A DNA stretch of 6,764 bases, from NCBI GenBank assembly GCA_943324575.2, contig CALPMD020000068.1:1-6764 (forward strand), read 5' to 3'. A program made the translations under genes and the position numbers. Source of the stretch: Akkermansia muciniphila. GTDB lineage: Bacteria > Verrucomicrobiota > Verrucomicrobiia > Verrucomicrobiales > Akkermansiaceae. Shown piece by piece: positions 1 through 6,438 of the stretch (positions within the stretch are counted from its first letter, which is position 1; each line of letters opens with the position of its first letter). The notes under the pieces are model-generated. The model was given only the letters and a program-made list of their open reading frames with translations, did not search any database and was not told the DNA's origin.

Positions 1-1276
1 TAAAATGATACTCGAGCGCTTCCGCACTCATCTTATCCACTTCCAGTCCCTTGGACTTCTCCGAGGCTGGCTTGATGAGATTGCCGTTAGTGGTGTGGCC
101 GAAGCGCAAGATGGTCCAATCCCCTGCTGGCAAGTCGCATTGCAATTCTCCACCCGGCAGCAAGCGGTCGGTGAGATCAATAATTTTGTCTGCCGAAATC
201 TGTTGCAACGCATCAATCTTCAGTCGCGAAGGCTTGGATATTTCGGGTTGTGCCCGCATCCGTGCGGCCTTGGTATGAATTTGATCCACGCGCTGCGACT
301 GGAAGTTAAGCTCATAAAGTTTCATCGGTACGGCTGGACTTGCAGCCATAAACTCGACTTTGACAAATCGCGAGACCTTGGCGGAAAAACCCTCCATGAG
401 GTCTTCTCTGCCAGGATGGACTTCGCTTCTCCATCGATTAAGCACACCGGACTGGACCCATTTCAATCCATCCTCACTGGTGAATAACTTTACCACTCGA
501 CTCTTACTATCCTCTTGGATTTGAATACACAAGGAGGCGACGGATACCGGATCTTTAAATTTCAAAACAACATGCGCGCTCTGCTTTGGATCTTTTGGCT
601 TGGGAAGCGTGATAAAGGTTTCGTCATCGCCATCGATGGCCGCCGACCAATCGATGCCCGGAATGTCCGAGCTTATTTCCGGATGAAGGGATGCCACCGT
701 CACCGCGTCTCCCGGCAGGGTGGGAAATGCCAGGACGGCAACATCACGATAATAATCGTGATTTGTCAGCGGTTGTGGCAGGGTTATTTTTCCGTTGACC
801 GGGCCTTTGATAAATTTTTGTTTCCAGACTATTTCCTGCATGGAGAGTTCGGGAGTGATCCAAGGACCACCCGACCCGGAACATCCGGCTGCACTCGAAG
901 CGCCCAGAGTCATTCCGAGACGCTCACATTCTTTGGCCGCATGAGTCACCGCTTTGATCCATGCGGGTGACAGGACGACGTCTTCTCCCTGCGCCTCAGG
1001 AGGCCCCCCCTGATAAATATTGGTGATTTGAGCCCCCTTCAAGCCAATCCGCTTCATGGCTTCAAGGTCCTTCGTGATACCATACTCCGTGATATTTTCA
1101 TTCACCCAGTGCCACCATGTGCGAGGCCTACTGTCATTCGGTGGATTGACGAACCCGGAATCCAGGCCTCTTTCACGATCACCGGAGGCCGGTAGTTTGT
1201 TGGCCGCTACAGCTTGGTTCGCCTGACAGAAAGCTGCCATGATGAGACCTAGGGAACAGAATCGTTTGATTGTCAT
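1..1276 (-). CDS. Secreted GH106 alpha-L-rhamnosidase, N-terminal 425 residues (3' end outside the window)
   Basis: I translated the minus strand from the ATG at 1274-1276; it stays open for 425 codons to base 2 with no frameshift, so the gene continues past the left edge. Residues 1-25 form a Sec signal peptide, with likely cleavage after VAA. Residues 42-58 (FVNPPNDSRPRTWWHW), the GITKDLEAMKRIG stretch (66-78), the SAAGCSGSGGPWITPE stretch (128-143) and RFGHTTNG (391-398) match the conserved N-terminal pattern of GH106 enzymes, which remove terminal alpha-L-rhamnose with calcium dependence. Family members are usually about 1,000 residues or more, so over half is missing, including the usual catalytic glutamates. 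Residues about 205-312 (DWSAAIDGDDETF to FVKVEF) look like an inserted galactose-binding-like beta-sandwich. An AGGA site lies 4 nt before the ATG. The gene follows the esterase/glycosidase block after a 406-nt gap and is visibly AT-richer in places. Family assignment is strong; the substrate is inferred. Confidence 0.88.
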   Translation of the reverse strand, partial: MTIKRFCSLGLIMAAFCQANQAVAANKLPASGDRERGLDSGFVNPPNDSRPRTWWHWVNENITEYGITKDLEAMKRIGLKGAQITNIYQGGPPEAQGEDVVLSPAWIKAVTHAAKECERLGMTLGASSAAGCSGSGGPWITPELSMQEIVWKQKFIKGPVNGKITLPQPLTNHDYYRDVAVLAFPTLPGDAVTVASLHPEISSDIPGIDWSAAIDGDDETFITLPKPKDPKQSAHVVLKFKDPVSVASLCIQIQEDSKSRVVKLFTSEDGLKWVQSGVLNRWRSEVHPGREDLMEGFSAKVSRFVKVEFMAASPAVPMKLYELNFQSQRVDQIHTKAARMRAQPEISKPSRLKIDALQQISADKIIDLTDRLLPGGELQCDLPAGDWTILRFGHTTNGNLIKPASEKSKGLEVDKMSAEALEYHF

Positions 1277-1296
1277 TTTTTCCTTTTTTTGTAAAT
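1277..1296 (-). promoter_or_regulatory. A-rich leader with ribosome binding site for the GH106 gene
   Basis: Read on the minus strand, an A-rich run surrounds the purine core AGGA (1281-1284), which sits 4 nt before the ATG at 1276. It is the clearest Shine-Dalgarno-like site of the window and supports the chosen start. The other intact genes have weak or no such site. Confidence 0.6.
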
Positions 1297-1359
1297 TGTT
1301 ATCGCTGGGCTGATTACTCGGTCAGAAAATCGTTTAATTTCTCATGCTTGGATATCCTC

Positions 1360-1367
1360 ATTTTATA
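1360..1367 (-). promoter_or_regulatory. Possible -10 element upstream of the GH106 gene
   Basis: The minus strand reads TATAAAAT here, about 85 nt upstream of the GH106 start codon, in a locally AT-rich stretch. I see no convincing -35 box at 16-18 nt spacing, so this is only a candidate. It fits the idea that GH106 is transcribed separately from the genes ending at 1683. Confidence 0.3.
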
Positions 1368-1459
1368 GGGTATCAACGAATGCAAGCGACCGGTTCCAAC
1401 GAGAAAGACGGCAAGCGCCCTGTCGACAGAGAGTCCCTGCGCGAAACCTTACCGAGCGG

Positions 1460-1522
1460 GTGGGAAATCTCATTGGGAAGGTGGGAAATCTCATTGGGAA
1501 GATGGGAAAGCTCGTTGGGCGG
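1460..1522. repeat. Three tandem copies of a 21-bp repeat in the intergenic region
   Basis: Copies lie at 1460-1480, 1481-1501 and 1502-1522. The first two are identical and share the core GGGAAATCTCATTGGG. The third differs at 5 of 21 positions. Because the unit is a multiple of three, each frame repeats a 7-residue pattern: WEISLGR on the plus strand and HLPNEIS on the minus strand. All three plus frames and two of three minus frames are open across the array. There is no spacer between copies, so it is not CRISPR-like. It lies between the 3' end of the alpha/beta-hydrolase gene and the GH106 start. Function unknown; it could be a minisatellite or a dispersed genomic repeat family. Confidence 0.85.
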
Positions 1523-1682
1523 ATGAGGACAATCGAGCGTCACTGTAGCGCCCTTTTTCCTAGTCTAATTCATGGACCAGCATCCAATCGCCGACGGTGA
1601 TCGATTTCTTGCCTCGACGAGACGATCAACCCCGACACCCACGACCCGACCCGGCCAGCACCGAGCGTGGGGCTGCCAGGCT

Positions 1683-3581
1683 TCATTTCCACTCCAGTCG
1701 CACGAACTCCATGGACGGTCCGTTCCACAGCGGCGGCTTCTTGGCCGGACTGGCAGGTACGGGATTTTGGGCGCAGATACCGAGTTGGTCGATCTGGGCC
1801 CATGATTTCAGTGGACCGTCGGCAGCGGTGAAGTCTCTCGCCTCGAAGGTGATGGTTTGCACAGCGTCGCTGCCTTGGATCTCGCGCTCGCAGACGAAGG
1901 TCTTGCTGGGGCCGCGATAGCTGCGCCATTCATTTTGCTTCACCACTAGGGTCAGCCGGTTGGTCTTTGGCATTTTCAGGGTGAGTTCCAGCTTCGCGCC
2001 GTCGGCTCCGTGATACATCGGATCAGTGACTTTGCGGGTCCAGGATTCCTGCAGACTGAGATTACCGGCATTGATCCGATACCAGTCGCGCAGGCCGTTA
2101 GAGAAGTCATCGATAAGCGTGCTGACCTTCGCGGTCGCGGTGACCTTGGCATCGCGCAATTTCGCCGGCTCTATGCTGTGCAGCAGGCTGCTGATACAGA
2201 TTTCGCGCACGGGAGTGGAGTCGCCGCGCAGGAGCACGAGCGACTCGGGTTTCGGCAATGTGTGATAGACATTGGCGAAGGCGAACAGCGGCAGGTCACG
2301 CGTATGCAGCGGGAGCTTTGCGGTGAAGACATCACCTTCCCGGACCACCTCGGCGCTGCGCCAGAAACGGGCGCGCGGATCGGGATCGACACTGTAGTAG
2401 ATCTCGCAACGCGCCACCGGCCACGTGGGCTTGGCCTTGACGCTGAGCATCGGTAAATGATCGGCGGTTTGCAGCATGAGTTCGCTGTAAGGTGTCTCCG
2501 GCAAGGCCGGGCCGCCTTTGAGAAATTGATCCAGCCAAAGTGGCATGGCGACCTCCACCTCCGGGGTGAGGCGATGGTTCGTATGCGGAGAAAAGGAGTA
2601 GCGCGTGGGCTGCCTTGAAATGAGCGCATTGGTGCGATACACGCCGTCCATCCAGCCGTGAAAGTCGTTCGTGGTGCTGCGTTGTAGCACAGGACACTGA
2701 ATCAGCGGAGCGTAACTCTCGAAGCTCAGCGTGCGCTTGTAGACATCCAGATTGCCCTGCACCCGATCCTCCTGAGCGGTGCCCCCGATGAACTCGTGGT
2801 GTTGCCAACGCCAGCCGGCACCTCCCACGCTAGGCACAGCGACTTTTACGCGATCATCGGTACCGGCAACATACATGGTGAGATTGCCGCCCATCGAGAA
2901 GCCATGCACGCCGAGGCGCGCCGGATCAACCTCCGGCTGCTGCTCCAGAAAGGTGAGTCCACGACGACAGCCGATGGTGAGCAGATACCAGTTGTTGTTC
3001 TTCGGATGCTCACGATCTTCGAAGAACTGCTTCGGGCCGGGCAGCATGGAGCTATAACTCTCCGGATTCCGTTGCGAAGGATCGACCGCTCCCCAGTCGG
3101 TGTTCGGCTCATCCGGCAACGCGCCTTGGACGGTGTGAAGTTCCTTGCCCGTGCCCGTACCGCTGGCACCCCAGTTCACCGACAACGCCGCGTAGCCACG
3201 CGAGACGAAAAACTTCACCTCACTGAGCAAGGCGCGCTGTCCGCCGCCGTGAATACCGATCACCGCTGGCAGCTTTTCCTTCGCGCCTTCTGGAAATCCA
3301 TAGATGGCCGCCATGCGCGCGGGCTTGCCTTTGAAAGTGCCGATCAAATAACGCACATGCCGGAACACGCCGCCATTTTCCTTCCACTCACGGATGACTT
3401 CGACCTCGATCGGATCCTTGCGCGGATCAAAGTCGGCCCACAGCTCGGTCACGCTCTGCGGTGGCTCGGCGGCACGCAGCGCCATCAGCGGTGAGAGGGT
3501 GATGGTGAGCAGAAGAATAGTTGGCTTCATAAGATTGGACAATGGGACCATGGACATAGCTGGAACACTTGCCCTTTTCAT
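1683..3581 (-). CDS. Secreted alpha/beta-hydrolase esterase (acetyl xylan esterase / dienelactone hydrolase-like) with extra C-terminal beta-domain
   Basis: Encodes 632 residues. Residues 18-38 (from MKPTILLL) are a typical Sec signal peptide. The hydrolase core covers about 60-355: an oxyanion-hole stretch HGGGQ (111-115), a nucleophile elbow GFSMGG with Ser229, a likely acid in NDFHGWMD (Asp306 or Asp312), and a likely catalytic His in NHRLTPE (His336). Residues about 385-465 (YYSVDPDPRARFWR) form a small beta-domain seen after the core in related secreted hydrolases. Residues about 488-632 (DDFSNGLRDW to the end) look like a separate beta-sandwich resembling carbohydrate-binding modules. 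The likely role is deacylation of a polysaccharide or oligosaccharide outside the cytoplasm; the acyl group and glycan cannot be read from sequence. The ATG at 3579-3581 directly follows the TAG of the upstream gene, implying translational coupling. The internal ATG at 3528-3530 gives a cleaner signal peptide, so the true start may be there, shortening the protein by 17 residues. Neither start has a strong Shine-Dalgarno site. Confidence 0.85.
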   Translation of the reverse strand: MKRASVPAMSMVPLSNLMKPTILLLTITLSPLMALRAAEPPQSVTELWADFDPRKDPIEVEVIREWKENGGVFRHVRYLIGTFKGKPARMAAIYGFPEGAKEKLPAVIGIHGGGQRALLSEVKFFVSRGYAALSVNWGASGTGTGKELHTVQGALPDEPNTDWGAVDPSQRNPESYSSMLPGPKQFFEDREHPKNNNWYLLTIGCRRGLTFLEQQPEVDPARLGVHGFSMGGNLTMYVAGTDDRVKVAVPSVGGAGWRWQHHEFIGGTAQEDRVQGNLDVYKRTLSFESYAPLIQCPVLQRSTTNDFHGWMDGVYRTNALISRQPTRYSFSPHTNHRLTPEVEVAMPLWLDQFLKGGPALPETPYSELMLQTADHLPMLSVKAKPTWPVARCEIYYSVDPDPRARFWRSAEVVREGDVFTAKLPLHTRDLPLFAFANVYHTLPKPESLVLLRGDSTPVREICISSLLHSIEPAKLRDAKVTATAKVSTLIDDFSNGLRDWYRINAGNLSLQESWTRKVTDPMYHGADGAKLELTLKMPKTNRLTLVVKQNEWRSYRGPSKTFVCEREIQGSDAVQTITFEARDFTAADGPLKSWAQIDQLGICAQNPVPASPAKKPPLWNGPSMEFVRLEWK

Positions 3582-5255
3582 CTACGGTAGCTTCCCAGTC
3601 AAACGTTTTAACGTCTCGCCGTGTGCGATCTCTTTGCCATCCGCCAGAACGCGCAGTCCCCTACCCCGACCATACCGCTCGCCCGTCTTGTCCCACAAAA
3701 TCGTGAGGTTGCGACCATGATAGCTGACGTTGTCCAGACAGAAATAATCCAAGGTGCCTTCCGGCACGAGCGGATTGACCTCGACCAAGGCATCCGCCCG
3801 TGGCCGCAGTCCGACTAATCCGGAAATGACCAGATCGCAATAGGTGGAATGGTTGTAATCCCTGCCCCTCGTCTTTGGGAAAGGCCCCACCTTCATCCAG
3901 CGACCCGTATCGGGATTGGTCGACTCGTCGAGCCAAGAAACGACTTTGCCGTCATCGAGCGTGAGGCGGTGGCTGCGCGTGTAGGCTTTGAGCGTGTCGA
4001 AATACTCTTTTTTGCCGACCGCGTCTTGCTTGTAATTGTTAAGCACGTTGGCCAGGGCGGTGAGCGTCTGGGAAGTCGAGAAGGGCCAACTCGCTCCGCA
4101 CCACATGCAACCGGCGGCATTGATAAAAAACTTCGGATGCCGCCGCTCGGCCACCGTCGGTCCATAGGCACCGAGAAATCCCTGTGGGTCGGTCAATTGC
4201 CGCCAGGCCACTTCGTAGCCACGGCCGGCCTCGGGCAGATTGAAATACCATGGCACCAAGCCAAAGATCTCGCGAACCTTGACCAACTTGCCCGGCTCGC
4301 AGACCTCAGCGACCGAGTTGTCATATTGGTTCATGGGCGCCATCTCGTGCCGCATCACTTTGAAGAACTTCGCCTCGGGATCCCAAAGTTGTTCCTGAAC
4401 CCGCTTTCGCAACTGCTCCGCTTCGACCCGATATTGATCAGCCAATTCCTTTTTGCCCGCTAATTCCGCAATCTTGGCAATGGCAACGGCTTCGCCGAAC
4501 ATATACGAGTTCATCGGCGGCCGGATGCCCGTGCCACCGATGGAAAACTCCTGCCCCTCCCAGGAATCAACCTGCCAGTAAAGACCATTGTCCAACAACC
4601 GGCTTCTCTGCCATGGGTGGAGAGCCGGATTGCCTTGCTTCCAAGCCTCATGATTCTTGATCAAGGCGTCCAACAAGCCGGTGACGGACGGCTTGTCGGC
4701 CGTGACTAGATAATTCGCGTAGATGCCATCAGTGATCCACTGGGAATACATCTTGCTCGAACCGCCCGGATCACCGCCTTTGCCGAAGTGGAACGCCGCA
4801 TATTCGTTCATGACCTTCGGGTCGCGGATCCAGCGTCCCTCGTAGAGTTGGTGGCCGACAGGACAATTGATGGTGTTGTGTTTCTTACTCCAACCCACCT
4901 TCGGCAGGAATTCAGTGACGACAAAACCGTCAGGGGTTTTCCAGATGTGTTTCCGGTAGGCCCACCAACGAAAGTGATAAGTCTCCTCGATATCCTTGTC
5001 GGAACACTCGAAAAGCGGGATATTCTTGAGCATCCAATCAGCAGCCTGGTCGTTGGTGATCGCGGTGACGGAGCCGTCGGAAGGCAACCCTTCGGCAGTA
5101 TCGTCGGGCCGCTGGCTGTTGAAAGTCGCCACATAACTGCGCAGCGCATCAGGCTTCAGGATCGTGCCCGACCCCTCCGCAAGCAGACGCGCGTCTGAGT
5201 TCAGCAGCAGCACAGCGAAACCGGCCGTTATTACTTTTCGCAAGGTATAATTCAT
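3582..5255 (-). CDS. Secreted six-hairpin glycoside hydrolase, MGH1-like/GH63-superfamily
   Basis: Encodes 557 residues. Residues 1 to about 26 are a Sec signal peptide (hydrophobic VITAGFAVLLL). The remainder resembles an (alpha/alpha)6-barrel glycosidase of the GH63/mannosylglycerate-hydrolase (MGH1-like) type: QWITDGIYANYL (172-183) corresponds to the early barrel-helix motif, YWQVDSWEG (226-234) to the loop carrying the general acid (candidate Asp230), WCGASWPF (385-392) to the family W-G-P-x-W-P-like motif, and WLDESTNPDTG (441-451) to the loop carrying the general base (candidate Glu444). Residues about 488-557 form a C-terminal beta-domain (YHGRNLTILWD) as in GH65/GH78-type enzymes. 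These correspondences come from memory of the superfamily, not an alignment. The exact family and substrate are unknown; the rhamnosidase and esterases nearby suggest a glycan side chain. The ATG at 5253-5255 lies 15 nt after the stop of the SGNH gene and its stop touches the next ATG, so it is the middle gene of the probable operon. No Shine-Dalgarno site is visible. Confidence 0.82.
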   Translation of the reverse strand: MNYTLRKVITAGFAVLLLNSDARLLAEGSGTILKPDALRSYVATFNSQRPDDTAEGLPSDGSVTAITNDQAADWMLKNIPLFECSDKDIEETYHFRWWAYRKHIWKTPDGFVVTEFLPKVGWSKKHNTINCPVGHQLYEGRWIRDPKVMNEYAAFHFGKGGDPGGSSKMYSQWITDGIYANYLVTADKPSVTGLLDALIKNHEAWKQGNPALHPWQRSRLLDNGLYWQVDSWEGQEFSIGGTGIRPPMNSYMFGEAVAIAKIAELAGKKELADQYRVEAEQLRKRVQEQLWDPEAKFFKVMRHEMAPMNQYDNSVAEVCEPGKLVKVREIFGLVPWYFNLPEAGRGYEVAWRQLTDPQGFLGAYGPTVAERRHPKFFINAAGCMWCGASWPFSTSQTLTALANVLNNYKQDAVGKKEYFDTLKAYTRSHRLTLDDGKVVSWLDESTNPDTGRWMKVGPFPKTRGRDYNHSTYCDLVISGLVGLRPRADALVEVNPLVPEGTLDYFCLDNVSYHGRNLTILWDKTGERYGRGRGLRVLADGKEIAHGETLKRLTGKLP

Positions 5256-5270
5256 GAATGTATGGTGGGG

Positions 5271-6278
5271 TTATTTGTTAGCAGGATTCTCAGGCAGAAT
5301 TTCGACGCGAAACGGGCCCGCGTGGTCTTTGGGATCAAATGTAAAGCTATTCATTCGTGACCAGTTCACGTCAGACGCGATGGTGTTCACGACTGCTCCG
5401 GACTCATCGCGAATCACGATGCGATAGTTGCCCGCCGGATAGATCGGCGCGGTGCGGATGGCGATGGGAATCTGGCTCTCGATGTTCATCCCCTTGGGGT
5501 TGATGTCCGTGACATGAACCCACTGCGGTTCCGTGCCCTCACGCTTTGGCAGAAAGACGTTCTGAAGGAATCGCACCTCGGTGCCTTGATCGAATGAGAC
5601 GGCGGACTTTTCGACGGACAGCGGCGGGGCCTCGAGAGCGGCAACGATGGTTTTTGCCATCACCTCGGCGCCGGCGGTGTTGGGGTGAATGAGATCGTCG
5701 TAGAACACCTTTTGATGACCGACGGCACGATGCGTGTCAGCCAGATGACAGCGGTAGCGGGCAGCAATCTCCTGCAAGGCGATGTTCGCCTCGCCGATCC
5801 ACGCATCTTGATTTTCCGTCCAGCGGAAGTCGGCGATCAACGTCATGACAACGATCGGCATCCGTGGCTTCGCGGCTCGCAGTGCCGCAACGAGCGCATC
5901 ATAACGAGCCGCGAATTCCGCGACGGAGAAGCCCCAATATTGATCGTTAGCGCCCCATTGAATGACCACCGCATCCGGGTTTTGCTTCAGCACGCTTTCG
6001 GAATACCCGGCTTCTTGCTGGCAAAGGGCACGCCCGCTTTGTCCAAGGTTGATCTCGGTGATGCCAGGATACTTGCCCGCCAACAATCTTGTTGCGACCG
6101 TGGCATAACGATTCCGCGCTCTTTCTTTGACGCCGACGCCTTCTGTGATGCTATCGCCCAAGAATGCGATACGCGTGATGGCTGGATCAGACGCGTTTTT
6201 TTCACCCGATTCGCATCGACCTACATCCGTCGATACCAGGAGAAACAACAAGCCCATTAATGTGTATCCAGATTTCAT
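5271..6278 (-). CDS. Secreted SGNH/GDSL-family esterase with C-terminal beta-domain
   Basis: Encodes 335 residues from the ATG at 6276-6278. The four SGNH blocks are present: GDSITEG with nucleophile Ser43, NLGQSG (Gly79/Gly82), GAND with Asn111, and DDLIHP with Asp195 and His198. Residues 1 to about 24 are a Sec signal peptide (MGLLFLLV core). The SGNH core ends near residue 217; residues about 220-335 are an extra beta-rich segment (EVRFLQNVFLP, NYRIVIRD, FTFDPKDHAGPFRV) I cannot place in a family, possibly for substrate binding. Secreted SGNH enzymes of such clusters commonly remove acetyl groups from glycans, for example rhamnogalacturonan acetylesterases, and that is the inferred role. 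A GTG 15 nt upstream (6293) would add five residues, LKKK-rich; I prefer the ATG because it gives a standard MKSGY start after an AAGA-type purine run. It is probably the first gene of the three-gene operon, with the next gene 15 nt away. Confidence 0.88.
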   Translation of the reverse strand: MKSGYTLMGLLFLLVSTDVGRCESGEKNASDPAITRIAFLGDSITEGVGVKERARNRYATVATRLLAGKYPGITEINLGQSGRALCQQEAGYSESVLKQNPDAVVIQWGANDQYWGFSVAEFAARYDALVAALRAAKPRMPIVVMTLIADFRWTENQDAWIGEANIALQEIAARYRCHLADTHRAVGHQKVFYDDLIHPNTAGAEVMAKTIVAALEAPPLSVEKSAVSFDQGTEVRFLQNVFLPKREGTEPQWVHVTDINPKGMNIESQIPIAIRTAPIYPAGNYRIVIRDESGAVVNTIASDVNWSRMNSFTFDPKDHAGPFRVEILPENPANK

Positions 6279-6305
6279 TTTTTTCTTAAGCACGTACTCT
6301 CAAGT

Positions 6306-6311
6306 GTTATA
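6306..6311 (-). promoter_or_regulatory. Possible -10 element for the SGNH esterase operon
   Basis: The minus strand reads TATAAC (within TATATAAC) about 28 nt upstream of the esterase ATG. The hexamer 16 nt further upstream (6328-6333) is a poor -35 match. Two TTGACA hexamers occur on the minus strand at 6397-6402 and 6437-6442, but neither has a good -10 at the right spacing. Weak candidate only. Confidence 0.25.
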
Positions 6312-6399
6312 TACCGCTCCCAAATTGGAATCAGGCATGTCCCAACTTGGTGTTGGCATACTGCGAGAGCGATCAGACTGCCGCACTAGCCAGCCCTGT

Positions 6400-6417
6400 C
6401 AATTGCCAATTAATTGA
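6400..6417. repeat. AT-rich inverted repeat around the palindrome CAATTAATTG
   Basis: CAATTAATTG at 6407-6416 is a perfect 10-bp palindrome, and TCAATT (6400-6405) pairs with AATTGA (6412-6417) as an overlapping inverted repeat. It lies about 120-140 nt upstream of the esterase ATG, a plausible place for a regulator site. Short AT palindromes are common by chance, so the functional reading is speculative. Confidence 0.35.
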
Positions 6418-6438
6418 GATTGATGATTTCACGTGTTG

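Larger units (their letters stand above)
1277..1682. other. 406-nt intergenic region between the alpha/beta-hydrolase and GH106 genes
   Basis: Apart from the A-rich leader (1277-1296), the possible -10 element (1360-1367) and the 21-bp repeat array (1460-1522), I find no supported gene here. From 1523 to 1682 there are only short overlapping frames without recognisable protein features. I see no stem followed by a T-tract on the minus strand that would make a convincing terminator for the gene ending at 1683. A 60-codon plus-strand frame (1344-1526) covers the repeat but has no ribosome binding site or recognisable domain, and is left unannotated. Confidence 0.6.
6294..6438. other. Upstream region of the SGNH esterase operon
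   Basis: No gene is visible in these roughly 145 nt, which separate the GH2 remnant from the SGNH gene. They probably hold the promoter and any operator for the downstream operon. AT-rich words cluster at 6397-6420. I see no strong hairpin with a T-tract. Confidence 0.5.

Noticed and set aside
515..970. Plus-strand 151-codon open frame
   Set aside because: It lies wholly opposite the GH106 coding frame, which has clear family motifs; the plus-strand translation has no recognisable domain and no ribosome binding site.
1277..1306. Resemblance of the GH106 leader to the E. coli lac operator-leader (ATAACAATTT followed by A-rich AGGA)
   Set aside because: The match is a short AT-rich word with no dyad matching the full lac operator; in this genomic setting it is most likely chance.
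1460..1522. CRISPR array
   Set aside because: The 21-bp units abut with no spacers, and there are only three copies.
1344..1526. Plus-strand 60-codon frame ending in WEISLGR repeats
   Set aside because: No Shine-Dalgarno site and no recognisable domain; the repeat is open in five of six frames, so openness is not evidence of coding. Recorded as a DNA repeat instead.
1540..1562. Possible terminator (GCG-rich bases followed by CCCTTTTTCC)
   Set aside because: The T-run follows on the plus strand, but all genes run on the minus strand; the stem is only about 3 bp before mismatches.
1640..1682. GC-rich imperfect hairpin just after the alpha/beta-hydrolase stop
   Set aside because: The stem is short with a mismatch and there is no T-tract downstream on the minus strand, so I cannot call it a terminator.
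2796..3494. Plus-strand 232-codon open frame
   Set aside because: It is opposite the core of the alpha/beta-hydrolase; the translation is Arg/Ala/His-rich as expected from a shadow frame in GC-rich coding DNA.
3849..4463. Plus-strand 204-codon open frame
   Set aside because: It is the shadow of the six-hairpin glycosidase; no domain is recognisable.
6195..6203. Lipoprotein signal at the Cys in GRCES of the SGNH esterase
   Set aside because: The residues before the Cys (DVGR) do not fit a lipobox, which needs a small residue directly before Cys; an ordinary signal peptide is more likely.
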